Origin: Coxiellaceae bacterium UBA6002
GTDB lineage: Bacteria > Pseudomonadota > Gammaproteobacteria > UBA6002
DNA length: 11,180 nucleotides
NCBI GenBank assembly: GCA_002429595.1
Contig: DJAM01000045.1
Coordinates: 1-11,180 of the forward strand
Direction of reading: 5' to 3'
The notes below the pieces were generated by a model that ran no database searches, had not been told where the DNA came from, and saw only the letters and a program-made list of their open reading frames with translations. This document shows, piece after piece, positions 1 through 6,679 of this stretch (positions are counted from its first letter, which is position 1; each line of letters opens with the position of its first letter). A program made the position numbers and the translations under genes.

Positions 1-37
1 CGCCTTCGCGGGAATGACAGGTACGCGGGAATGACAG
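1..37. repeat. Edge of dispersed GCGGGAATGACA-type repeat, two tandem copies
   Basis: The 14-mer CGCGGGAATGACAG occurs at 7-20 and again at 24-37, separated by three bases. The first copy is preceded by CGCCTT, so positions 1-10 read as half of a CGC-CTTC-GCG palindrome. This resembles the widely dispersed intergenic repeats built on a CCCGC...GCGGG core followed by AATGAC that many proteobacteria carry. That family resemblance is from memory. The element is cut by the window edge, so its full length and any transposon relationship cannot be judged. Confidence 0.6.
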
Positions 38-109
38 AAAAATACGCCTCTTCATGTGGAAAAGGAATATATGGAAATAAAGATATAAAGAAAGTAACTA
101 AGGAGTTTT

Positions 110-1417
110 ATGACCCAATTCAGGCTACTAAAAACAAGGCGGTTTCTTCCCTTATTTATCACCCAGTTCTTTAATGCTTTCAATGATAATGCTTTCAAAA
201 ATGCTTTTGTCGTCCTTATTACTTACAAAATTGCACAAACCATTGCGATGGAGCAATTTTACCTGGCGTTGATTGGCGGAATCTTCATCCTGCCCTTCTT
301 CCTATTTTCAGCGACCGCAGGACAAGTAGCTGACAAATTTGAGAAAACCAGAATTATCCGCTGGATTAAATTTTTCGAAATAGTATTTATGATCATAGCC
401 GTATTCGGCTTTTATTATCAAAATGTTGGCTTGCTCATGAGCACCCTATTTTTCTTAGGTTGTCATTCAACGTTTTTCGGACCGATAAAGTACTCAATAC
501 TACCGGAGCATTTACAAAAATATGAGTTAATAGGTGGCAACGGGCTTATCGAAGCCGGTACTTTTACCGCTATTTTATTAGGTCAAGTGTTAGGAGGCGG
601 TCTTTTTGGAAGTACCAATGGTTTATTTTACATTTCAGTTGCCTTAATCACTGTGGCTATTGTTGGATTTATCAGTAGCTTGTTCATACCGCAAACTAGA
701 AGAGGACAACCTGAGTTACAAATATCACCCCATATTTTTCGAGAAACCGCGAAGATCATTCGTATTGTTCGGCAAAAAAAAATCATCTTTGTGGCAGTGA
801 TTGGGATTTCTTGGTTCTGGTTTGTCGGAGCGACTTTTTTAACACAGTTTCCAACCTTTACTAAAAATACGCTAGTAGGCAATGCCCACGTTTTCACTCT
901 TTTTCTAACGGTTTTTTCAATTGGTATTGGGGTAGGCTCGCTTCTATGTAACTTACTTCTGCGAGGGAGAATTTCTGCATTTTATGTGCCATTGGCTATT
1001 TTAGGAATGTCGATATTTATTTTAGATATTTATCTTGCTACACACCATTTAACTGTGCCCAATATTGCTTTATTAAACATCCAAGATTTTTTAAAAAATT
1101 CAATCAATATCCGAATTTTAGTGGATGTGTTTCTCATCACAGTTTGTGGTGGCTTATATGTTGTGCCACTGTACGCGATCATGCAAGAAAACTCCATTGA
1201 AGCGGAACGGTCACGGGTTATTGCAGGAAATAATATTGTAAATGCCTTTTTTATGGTTATCTCAGCAATCTATATCATGATCGTTACGGCGCTGCATTTT
1301 TCTCTACCGCAACTTTTTTTGATCCTTGCAGTCAGTAATTTAGTCATTGTCCTTTATATGACCATGGCATTGCCATACAACATTTTTGAGCCCGTAAAAA
1401 AGCTTTTCCATCGTTAA
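110..1417 (+). CDS. MFS transporter, LplT/Aas-type (probable lysophospholipid or related lipid permease)
   Basis: This is a 435-residue polytopic inner-membrane protein with many hydrophobic segments (about residues 12-40, 50-70, 88-116, 150-192, 224-245, 258-284, 290-310, 335-357, 372-395, 399-421) and no cleaved signal peptide. An MFS motif A-like loop, GQVADKFEKTRIIR, lies at 71-84. The N-terminal stretch with FNAFNDNAFKNA (21-32), the GPIKYSILPE segment (124-133) and the EAERSRVIAGNN segment (364-375) recall the transporter half of Aas/LplT proteins, which flip lysophospholipids inward for re-acylation. In many bacteria this half is fused to, or adjacent to, an acyltransferase/acyl-ACP synthetase. 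Here the protein ends after the MFS part, and the bases to 1502, read in the same frame, show no acyltransferase remnant. The ATG has AAGGAG at 100-105, four bases upstream. MFS membership is firm; the substrate is inferred. Confidence 0.85.
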   Translation: MTQFRLLKTRRFLPLFITQFFNAFNDNAFKNAFVVLITYKIAQTIAMEQFYLALIGGIFILPFFLFSATAGQVADKFEKTRIIRWIKFFEIVFMIIAVFGFYYQNVGLLMSTLFFLGCHSTFFGPIKYSILPEHLQKYELIGGNGLIEAGTFTAILLGQVLGGGLFGSTNGLFYISVALITVAIVGFISSLFIPQTRRGQPELQISPHIFRETAKIIRIVRQKKIIFVAVIGISWFWFVGATFLTQFPTFTKNTLVGNAHVFTLFLTVFSIGIGVGSLLCNLLLRGRISAFYVPLAILGMSIFILDIYLATHHLTVPNIALLNIQDFLKNSINIRILVDVFLITVCGGLYVVPLYAIMQENSIEAERSRVIAGNNIVNAFFMVISAIYIMIVTALHFSLPQLFLILAVSNLVIVLYMTMALPYNIFEPVKKLFHR

Positions 1418-1488
1418 TTGCCCACAAACAACGCTTATTTCTTTGCTAGTCGCAGGCGAGTTGATAACATAGGTACTTTTTTGAATTT

Positions 1489-1494
1489 AGGAGG
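1489..1494 (+). promoter_or_regulatory. Ribosome binding site that decides the TTG start of the aldolase gene
   Basis: AGGAGG at 1489-1494 is a consensus Shine-Dalgarno sequence eight bases before the TTG at 1503. The nearby ATG at 1510 is out of frame with the aldolase, so this site supports the TTG as the true initiator. Confidence 0.8.
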
Positions 1495-1502
1495 AAGTAC
1501 AA

Positions 1503-2516
1503 TTGAACAATGAAGCACTAGCCAAAACTATCAAAGACTTAGTCGTCCCTGGCAAAGGTATTTTAGCTGCCGATGAGAGCACTGGTACCATTACTAAGCG
1601 CTTTCAATCGATAAATGTAGAATCTACTGAAGAAAATCGCAGAATTTATCGTGAATTATTGTTCACTGCTCCTGAAATCGAAAAATATATTTGTGGCGTC
1701 ATCCTTTATGAAGAAACTTTGGGCCAAAAAACCAAAGATGGAACACCTTTCCCGCAATATTTGCAAAATTTAGGCATCGTTCCTGGAATAAAAGTAGATA
1801 AAGGTATTATTCCTTTATCGAATTCACCTGAAGAAAATATTACTCAAGGATTAGATGGTCTTGGTGAACGCCTAAAAACATATAAAAACCAAGGGGCTAG
1901 GTTTGCTAAGTGGCGTGCTGTCATCCCAGTTTCAAATACAATTCCAACCGCTTATGGGTTGCATGCTAATGCAGAAGCACTCGCTCGTTATGCATCTATT
2001 TGCCAATCTGAAGGCATCGTGCCAATCGTTGAACCCGAGGTATTAATGGATGGTGACCACACCATCGAACGCTGCGCAGAAGTGACTGAGCAAGCACTAA
2101 GAGCAGTATTTAAGGCCCTACATAAAAACAAAGTTGCTTTAGAATATATGATTTTGAAGCCCAACATGGTGGTCCCAGGAATTAAACACCAACCACAAGC
2201 CAGCGTGCACGAAGTCGCAACAGCCACACTTAAAGTTTTACGTCGTACCGTGCCAGCAGCAGTTCCAAGCATTAATTTCTTATCTGGCGGTCAAAGTGAC
2301 GAAGTGGCCACTGCGCATCTCAATGAAATGAATAAAGCTAAAAATAACCCCTGGTATTTAAGCTTTTCTTATGGTCGCGCCCTGCAAGCACCTGCATTAA
2401 AAACATGGACAGGACAGAATCAAAATATTTCTCATGCTCAAGAAGCTTTCCTGAAACGTGCGAAGCTTAATGGCAATGCAACTACTGGAACTTACAGCGA
2501 GAAATCAGAAGTTTAG
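1503..2516 (+). CDS. Fructose-bisphosphate aldolase, class I (animal/plant-like type), TTG start
   Basis: This 337-residue cytoplasmic enzyme reversibly cleaves fructose 1,6-bisphosphate into dihydroxyacetone phosphate and glyceraldehyde 3-phosphate through a Schiff base. It aligns throughout with the rabbit-aldolase class. D24 lies in GKGILAADESTG, K97 in GIKVDKG, K136 in ARFAKWRAV, E177 in VEPEV, and the Schiff-base lysine is K219 in LKPNM. With a shift of 9-10 residues these correspond to rabbit D33, K107, K146, E187 and K229. The phosphate-binding LSGGQS (260-265) and the SFSYGRALQ segment (287-295) are present. The protein is somewhat shorter than vertebrate forms and lacks their C-terminal tail ending in tyrosine. 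The TTG start follows AGGAGG, and the N-terminus (NNEALAKT) lines up with family starts. It is a separate class from the metal-dependent class II FbaA and from archaeal-type FbaB, so I give no symbol. Confidence 0.95.
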   Translation: MNNEALAKTIKDLVVPGKGILAADESTGTITKRFQSINVESTEENRRIYRELLFTAPEIEKYICGVILYEETLGQKTKDGTPFPQYLQNLGIVPGIKVDKGIIPLSNSPEENITQGLDGLGERLKTYKNQGARFAKWRAVIPVSNTIPTAYGLHANAEALARYASICQSEGIVPIVEPEVLMDGDHTIERCAEVTEQALRAVFKALHKNKVALEYMILKPNMVVPGIKHQPQASVHEVATATLKVLRRTVPAAVPSINFLSGGQSDEVATAHLNEMNKAKNNPWYLSFSYGRALQAPALKTWTGQNQNISHAQEAFLKRAKLNGNATTGTYSEKSEV

Positions 2517-2525
2517 TCTCAATAT

Positions 2526-2602
2526 GTGGCCTAGGTGCAACGTAGCCTGGGTGCAACCCAGGAACCTTAAAATCGAAGGTCCCTGGGTTACACCCTGGCT
2601 AC
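2526..2602. repeat. Long imperfect palindrome (REP/MITE-like) with a 16-bp tandem duplication
   Basis: The arm at 2542-2568 (GTAGCCTGGGTGCAACCCAG...) is complementary to 2576-2602 over 27 bases with three mismatches, around a 7-base loop (2569-2575). Upstream, 2526-2541 is a 14/16 direct copy of 2542-2557, so the left arm carries a tandem duplication. The outermost TATGT of the left side pairs with ACATA of the right side. This resembles GTAGCC-CGGGTG-type intergenic repeats seen in gammaproteobacteria (family resemblance only). In RNA it would form a strong hairpin, but no U-tract follows, so it is not a typical intrinsic terminator. It separates the aldolase gene from the 479-residue orphan gene. 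Confidence 0.75.
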
Positions 2603-2650
2603 ATATAGAATCAAAGACCAGCCTTCAATAAAAAATTATAAGGAGAAGTT

Positions 2651-4090
2651 ATGCCAGGCAATGACACTATAAATGCAACAACTGCAACCTCCAACAATCG
2701 CAGCGCAATCAACCTCACAGCTGGTAATACGACGCTCGCACATCGAGAACATCAGACTAGCCGTGTGGCTGGGATGTTATTTACCGAGCTTTTAAGTCGA
2801 CTAAAATCTTGGTTTTCTAGCTGGTTTTCAAGATCTGCACACGATCAACTGTTACATACTCTTAAAATAGAAGTGACCCAAACTCGATTAAATAAATTAT
2901 TTCAGAGTCTTGATGCAGAGATACCTAAGTTAAAAAGCGATCCGAGCAGGATACAAAATATGCAACGCGGTATTTCTGAATATTTTAATAACTCACTCCC
3001 CTACGAACAAGCCATCGCAAGTGAAGTAATGTCTGAAATTCATGGGTTTTTACAAAATCATAAACTTACAAATAATCAAATTACCCAAGCCATTACTTTG
3101 ATTGATTTGACAAAAAATCCTGAAGAACCAAAAAAAAATAAAATAAAAAGAGAAACGCCAAAACTGAATTTATTAAAACCTAAACCGCAAACCACTGACG
3201 AGCTATTCATTTTAATGGGCAAAGAGTTTTTACAGATTTTTACTAGTGATAGCAAAGCATTGACCACTACTACCAAAGATATTGCTATTGAAATTGGTAA
3301 TCTATTTCATCAGTTTAGAACCCAAGATTTATCTCAGGGATTAGCCGTAGAATTAAGCCCAGAAGCAAGTATATTTATTGGTAGAACTCTAGCAAACAAT
3401 CGACATCGTTTAGGCAATCCAACCCGTCAATTTTATGGCGTCCTAGGTGACTCTTATAATGAAAGTAGTTATTTGCAAATATCAATAAGATTTCTGCAAG
3501 CGTTGGTCAATACACCCCCAGATCGGCAACTACGAATCTGCGCACAAACTTTAGTGAATATACTCGAACCATTGCATAATCAATTGATAGCCGCCAGACC
3601 AAACGAATCGATAGGTCATCATGAAGTGGTTAATGATCCAAATTTATCCAGTGATGTTGAAGTTCTAGGAGAAATGTTGAGGCATAGTGTACTTGGAGAA
3701 ATGGGAGTACCTATTATAACAATTACTGACTACCAAGGACCAAGTTATACCGAAGATGAATTAACATATCTACGCGCGTACGATATCGATGTCCCCACTC
3801 AAGCCCCTATATCCGTGAGCGAACTGGTTATCTCACATCAATATCGAGCAGCTCTTCGAGCGAGCCCAACCCAAGATCTACCCGGACTCACAGAACATCT
3901 CTTTCAATTACTGCTAAGCTTTTCACGTCGTGATGAGAATGTACGAAGACAAGTTGAAACCAACAGTAGTCCCTCACCCGCTGAGTTGGTCAACCAACAA
4001 CGACATAGAGAGCGGAATGTTTTTTCGAATGGAGAAGCTGTCACTGTAAAAGCAGAGGCTCAGAGCCAACAGCGAACTCCCACACCATAA
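2651..4090 (+). CDS. Hypothetical 479-aa soluble, helix-rich protein; candidate secreted effector
   Basis: I do not recognise this protein. It has no signal peptide and no clear membrane span. Residues 1-35 are low-complexity and rich in N, T and A. Residues 43-62 contain an aromatic amphipathic stretch (FTELLSRLKSWFSSWFSR) that could touch a membrane. A predicted helical region runs to about 155, followed by a lysine/proline-rich linker (157-180, including PKKNKIKRETPK), a second helical region (about 183-310), and an acidic mixed region (320-385). The last 45 residues are polar and disorder-like, ending RTPTP. The pentapeptide VLGEM occurs twice, at 338-342 and 347-351. AGGAG at 2641-2645 lies five bases before the ATG. 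Repeat structures border the gene on both sides. Size, modular layout and the neighbouring kinase gene fit a type IV effector, but no C-terminal glutamate-rich (E-block) translocation signal is evident. That role is inference only. Confidence 0.8.
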   Translation: MPGNDTINATTATSNNRSAINLTAGNTTLAHREHQTSRVAGMLFTELLSRLKSWFSSWFSRSAHDQLLHTLKIEVTQTRLNKLFQSLDAEIPKLKSDPSRIQNMQRGISEYFNNSLPYEQAIASEVMSEIHGFLQNHKLTNNQITQAITLIDLTKNPEEPKKNKIKRETPKLNLLKPKPQTTDELFILMGKEFLQIFTSDSKALTTTTKDIAIEIGNLFHQFRTQDLSQGLAVELSPEASIFIGRTLANNRHRLGNPTRQFYGVLGDSYNESSYLQISIRFLQALVNTPPDRQLRICAQTLVNILEPLHNQLIAARPNESIGHHEVVNDPNLSSDVEVLGEMLRHSVLGEMGVPIITITDYQGPSYTEDELTYLRAYDIDVPTQAPISVSELVISHQYRAALRASPTQDLPGLTEHLFQLLLSFSRRDENVRRQVETNSSPSPAELVNQQRHRERNVFSNGEAVTVKAEAQSQQRTPTP

Positions 4091-4097
4091 ATGTAAG

Positions 4098-4199
4098 AGC
4101 CTTTGGACACAACAAAAAAAACGTCTACCGTCGGCTTTTATGTGCGGGACGTTAGCACAAGGATCATGTCCCAGGTAATCTTTGTCGTGTCCAAAGAAC
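4098..4199. mobile_element. Possible miniature inverted-repeat element (about 102 bp)
   Basis: CTTTGGACACAACAAA (4101-4116) and TTTGTCGTGTCCAAAG (4181-4196) are inverted copies matching at 15 of 16 positions. GTAAG sits exactly three bases outside each arm (4093-4097 and 4200-4204), which could be a 5-bp target duplication. The interior holds further complementarity: ACGTC (4121-4125) with GACGT (4148-4152), GGGAC (4146-4150) with GTCCC (4168-4172), and TGTGC (4141-4145) with GCACA (4155-4159). There is no transposase and no ORF inside. The alternative is a structured RNA or a terminator region of the upstream gene. Confidence 0.45.
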
Positions 4200-4239
4200 G
4201 TAAGCTATTCCCAATAATCTCTTCATAAAATCTTAACAA

Positions 4240-4270
4240 AAAAGGCTTATATTTATTATATAGGCCTTTT
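4240..4270 (+). terminator. AT-rich stem-loop just upstream of the kinase gene
   Basis: AAAAGGCTTATAT (4240-4252) pairs with ATATAGGCCTTTT (4258-4270), 13 positions with one G-U-type mismatch, around a 5-base loop. The stem has a GGC/GCC core, an A-run before and a T-run after, like a weak intrinsic terminator for the upstream gene. The T-run is only four long on the plus strand; on the minus strand it is six, but no minus-strand gene lies upstream there. The stem ends 17 bases before the GTG of the kinase gene, so it could also act as a leader attenuator. Confidence 0.4.
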
Positions 4271-4287
4271 AAAAGAGATGTTTCACA

Positions 4288-6156
4288 GTGCAACTTCCAG
4301 AAGAATCCATTCCATCAGCCGCCATACATAAAGCTAACCCTGAAATTAAAGCGAAAAATATGAATGGCTTTTTCATCAAAATTCCTGTCACTATGGAAAT
4401 GCCAGATTTTGGTGGAACCTCTCGTGATCTTATAATTGAGGAACATATTTTTTTTGTAAACACCGACGAATTACTGGGTAAAGGTGCTTTTGGAAGTGTC
4501 TATCAAACTTATTTAATTAATCCAGATACCCTCAAAATTAATTTTGAAAAACCTTATGCAACTAAGATCCTTCTTAAATCAAAACAACAAACTTTAGAAA
4601 AATTAAAACATGACGCTAAGAAGGAATTTGGATTTTTTACCCAATTCTATCGAGCTTTTCAACCTCACATCAGAGGTGACCGAGTTTATTTCGTTACAGA
4701 ATTTTTTCCTGGGGAGAACTTATTTGATAAAGATTACAAGTTATCACCCCCATTTCTTAACTTAGATTTTGGAACAACGCTGCAGCTTATTCAGAATATC
4801 TGCCTTGCTATAAATCTACTTCATCACGAGACGCCTAGCACAGGCGGTGCACTCACTCATAATGATCTGACAGGACGCAATATTAAAGTGGAGATCCTTG
4901 AGGCAGCCTCCGGGCGAAAAAAAATTAATGTCTACCCTTTAGATTTCGGACTTTCAAAAGAGATTGAACATGACCCCACTGCGACCATTAAAGGAAAAAC
5001 ATGGTCGGGAACAATTCATTTCTTATCGCCAGAACGTTTTAGAAAAACACGTGGCATAAAAAGTGACGTCTATTCACTAGTTCCGATTATTCTTGCTCTA
5101 TTAGGAGTTGATAATCCGTTTGTCTTGAAAGAACAGTACACAGAAGATGAAGACTTTGTTGATGCAAAATATGATTTAACTAATTTATTAGTTAGATTCA
5201 AAAAAGATTTAGAAACCATTCCTTACTCTTTAAATGGTCTTATTGTTCAATTTTTAAATAACATGCAACGAAACGAATATCAATTTCGACCAGATAGTGA
5301 CGAAGTTTTGAAATTTTTCACAGCCTTAAATGTGGCTTATCAATTAGCTCAAGAAAAACTACTTAAGGAAGGCGAGTATAATTCTGCTAACGATATAAAC
5401 AGACAACAAATTGGACAAGAATTAACACAATTGGGTGCCGATTTAAAAACTCAATATTGCACCATGATACTTCTAGCGAGAATGTCATGGCGACCAGCTT
5501 ACGTTCGAATTATTAATAACCTGGTATTTCAAAATAAGATAATCAAAGAGCTGGCACAAAGAACTTTGACTGCTCAAAAACTACAAGCTTTGGCGGCAGA
5601 AGCTAATGCCTCCGAAGAAAAAGCCTATAAAGTTAGAACAGAACTAAAAGAATTCAAAGGAAAGTATCCCACGGCTTTTATAGAACAAATTTACGAGTAT
5701 GCAGAAGTCGAACCTTATGTATCAGAAATATTTCTTATTCAACTTAGAAATTTATCTTCACAACAAAAACTAATTTTAACTACGCTCTTAAATTTCAATA
5801 GTACTTATAATGCAAAATTAGGCATGAATTCATTTATAGATGCAATCTCGTCAAAACCTAGTGATTTAGTTAACTTAATTGCACAATGTACTGTCGCATT
5901 TATTGAAAAAAAATCTGCGGAGGCATCTGAAAAACAAGGTGGTGCGAGGCTTCTCTCATTTTTAAGATACAATAATACTGAAATCCTGGAAAGCTCTGAA
6001 AAATTATTAAGTATCGCACGGGGCATTAATAATTGTTTAACACCCAAAGACGAAAGTGTTCTTAAGTCCACACCGCTTGGCGAAGTTTTGAATGTGTTAA
6101 ATGGTTTTGAGGCAATCGCAGCTATTTCTGCACCACGATCAGAAAAAAAATACTAA
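4288..6156 (+). CDS. Eukaryotic-type Ser/Thr protein kinase with C-terminal helical extension; candidate effector
   Basis: This 622-residue soluble protein is predicted to transfer phosphate from ATP to protein Ser/Thr. The kinase domain covers about residues 55-345. It shows a glycine loop GKGAFGSVY (64-72), ATP lysine K93 (YATKIL), possible helix-C glutamate E113, and a catalytic loop HNDLTGRN (191-198) with D193 and N198. It also has DFG at 219-221, an APE-like SPE at 247-249, SDVYSL (259-264) and R334. All key catalytic residues are present, but HRD is HND, making it a non-RD kinase. Residues 346-622 are helix-rich, coiled-coil-like near 420-460, and not recognised. There is no membrane segment, PASTA repeat or signal peptide, unlike PknB-type sensors; it is closer in style to Legionella LegK effectors (inference). 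The GTG start has only a weak AAAGAG at 4272-4277. An in-frame ATG at 4360 (residue 25) is the alternative and keeps the whole kinase domain. Confidence 0.88.
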   Translation: MQLPEESIPSAAIHKANPEIKAKNMNGFFIKIPVTMEMPDFGGTSRDLIIEEHIFFVNTDELLGKGAFGSVYQTYLINPDTLKINFEKPYATKILLKSKQQTLEKLKHDAKKEFGFFTQFYRAFQPHIRGDRVYFVTEFFPGENLFDKDYKLSPPFLNLDFGTTLQLIQNICLAINLLHHETPSTGGALTHNDLTGRNIKVEILEAASGRKKINVYPLDFGLSKEIEHDPTATIKGKTWSGTIHFLSPERFRKTRGIKSDVYSLVPIILALLGVDNPFVLKEQYTEDEDFVDAKYDLTNLLVRFKKDLETIPYSLNGLIVQFLNNMQRNEYQFRPDSDEVLKFFTALNVAYQLAQEKLLKEGEYNSANDINRQQIGQELTQLGADLKTQYCTMILLARMSWRPAYVRIINNLVFQNKIIKELAQRTLTAQKLQALAAEANASEEKAYKVRTELKEFKGKYPTAFIEQIYEYAEVEPYVSEIFLIQLRNLSSQQKLILTTLLNFNSTYNAKLGMNSFIDAISSKPSDLVNLIAQCTVAFIEKKSAEASEKQGGARLLSFLRYNNTEILESSEKLLSIARGINNCLTPKDESVLKSTPLGEVLNVLNGFEAIAAISAPRSEKKY

Positions 6157-6162
6157 ACTACA

Positions 6163-6639
6163 TTAGACATACTTCACTTCACCAATTTCGTATTCTACTA
6201 AACCGCTAGGCGTTTTCACTTCGACAGAATCGCCTACATATTTGCCAATAATTGCTCGGGCGATTGGTGAGGTGAACGAAATTTTACCTAGACGAATATC
6301 GGCTTCTTCTTCACCCACTATTTGATAGACGACTTGTTCTTCAGTATCCATATTAACAAGAGCAACCGTTGCTCCAAAAATGACTTTGCCATCATTACTG
6401 AGCTTAGTGACATCAATGATGTTAGCACGTGAGAGTCGATCCTCTATATCTCGAATACGGGCCTCGATAAAACCCTGCTGTTCTTTAGCAGCATGATATT
6501 CAGCATTTTCTTTGAGATCGCCATGGCTTCGTGCTTCAGCAATTGCTTTGACAACTTGAGGACGTTCGACTTTTTTGAGACGTTCTAATTCCTCACTTAG
6601 CTTAGCAGCTCCCACCGCTGTCATAGGTACGTGGTTCAT
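6163..6639 (-). CDS. greA: Transcript cleavage factor GreA
   Basis: GreA binds the secondary channel of RNA polymerase and stimulates cleavage of the 3' end of backtracked transcripts, rescuing arrested complexes. Begun at the ATG at 6639 the protein is 158 residues, the same length as E. coli GreA, and it starts MNHVPMTAVGAAKL, in register with E. coli MQAIPMTLRGAEKL. The N-terminal coiled coil (about 8-75) carries the tip acids D41 and E44 in GDLKENAEYHAA. The C-terminal globular domain follows, with VIFGATV and SPIARAIIGK. A GTG six bases further upstream is open but overlaps the AGGAG itself, so the ATG is preferred. The gene is 40 bp downstream of carB in the same direction, as in other gammaproteobacteria. 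It ends 6 bp from the stop of the convergent kinase gene. Confidence 0.97.
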   Translation of the reverse strand: MNHVPMTAVGAAKLSEELERLKKVERPQVVKAIAEARSHGDLKENAEYHAAKEQQGFIEARIRDIEDRLSRANIIDVTKLSNDGKVIFGATVALVNMDTEEQVVYQIVGEEEADIRLGKISFTSPIARAIIGKYVGDSVEVKTPSGLVEYEIGEVKYV

Positions 6640-6644
6640 AAGCA

Positions 6645-6649
6645 CTCCT
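6645..6649 (-). promoter_or_regulatory. Ribosome binding site of greA, fixing the start at 6639
   Basis: On the minus strand AGGAG (6649 to 6645) lies five bases before the ATG at 6639. It overlaps the alternative GTG at 6643-6645, which therefore cannot use it. Confidence 0.75.
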
Positions 6650-6679
6650 CTAAACGGTACACTTTAAAAGGAAGAATAA

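Noticed and set aside
84..89. TATAAA as a -10 box for the transporter gene
   Set aside because: No -35-like hexamer exists at 15-19 bases upstream.
628..897. Minus-strand open frame of 89 codons inside the transporter gene
   Set aside because: It is a shadow of the MFS gene with no ribosome site and no family likeness.
1443..1470. Possible promoter TTGCTA-16-TAACAT before the aldolase gene
   Set aside because: Both hexamers match only 4 of 6 consensus bases, so it is not distinguishable from chance in AT-rich DNA.
1418..1502. Remnant of a fused acyltransferase domain after the transporter stop
   Set aside because: Reading through the stop in frame gives about 30 residues with no PlsC-like HX4D motif before the next stop.
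1988..2272. Minus-strand open frame of 94 codons inside the aldolase gene
   Set aside because: It is antisense to the conserved catalytic region of a firmly identified enzyme, so the frame is explained by that gene's codons.
4091..4287. A toxin, small protein or tRNA in the longest intergenic region
   Set aside because: No convincing ORF with a ribosome site and no cloverleaf; the region is explained by the inverted-repeat element and the stem-loop.
5805..6071. Minus-strand open frame of 88 codons inside the kinase gene
   Set aside because: It has no recognisable domain or ribosome site and lies antisense to a coherent longer protein.
6643..6645. GTG as the greA start, two codons upstream
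   Set aside because: It overlaps the AGGAG ribosome site, and the ATG at 6639 aligns exactly with E. coli GreA Met1.
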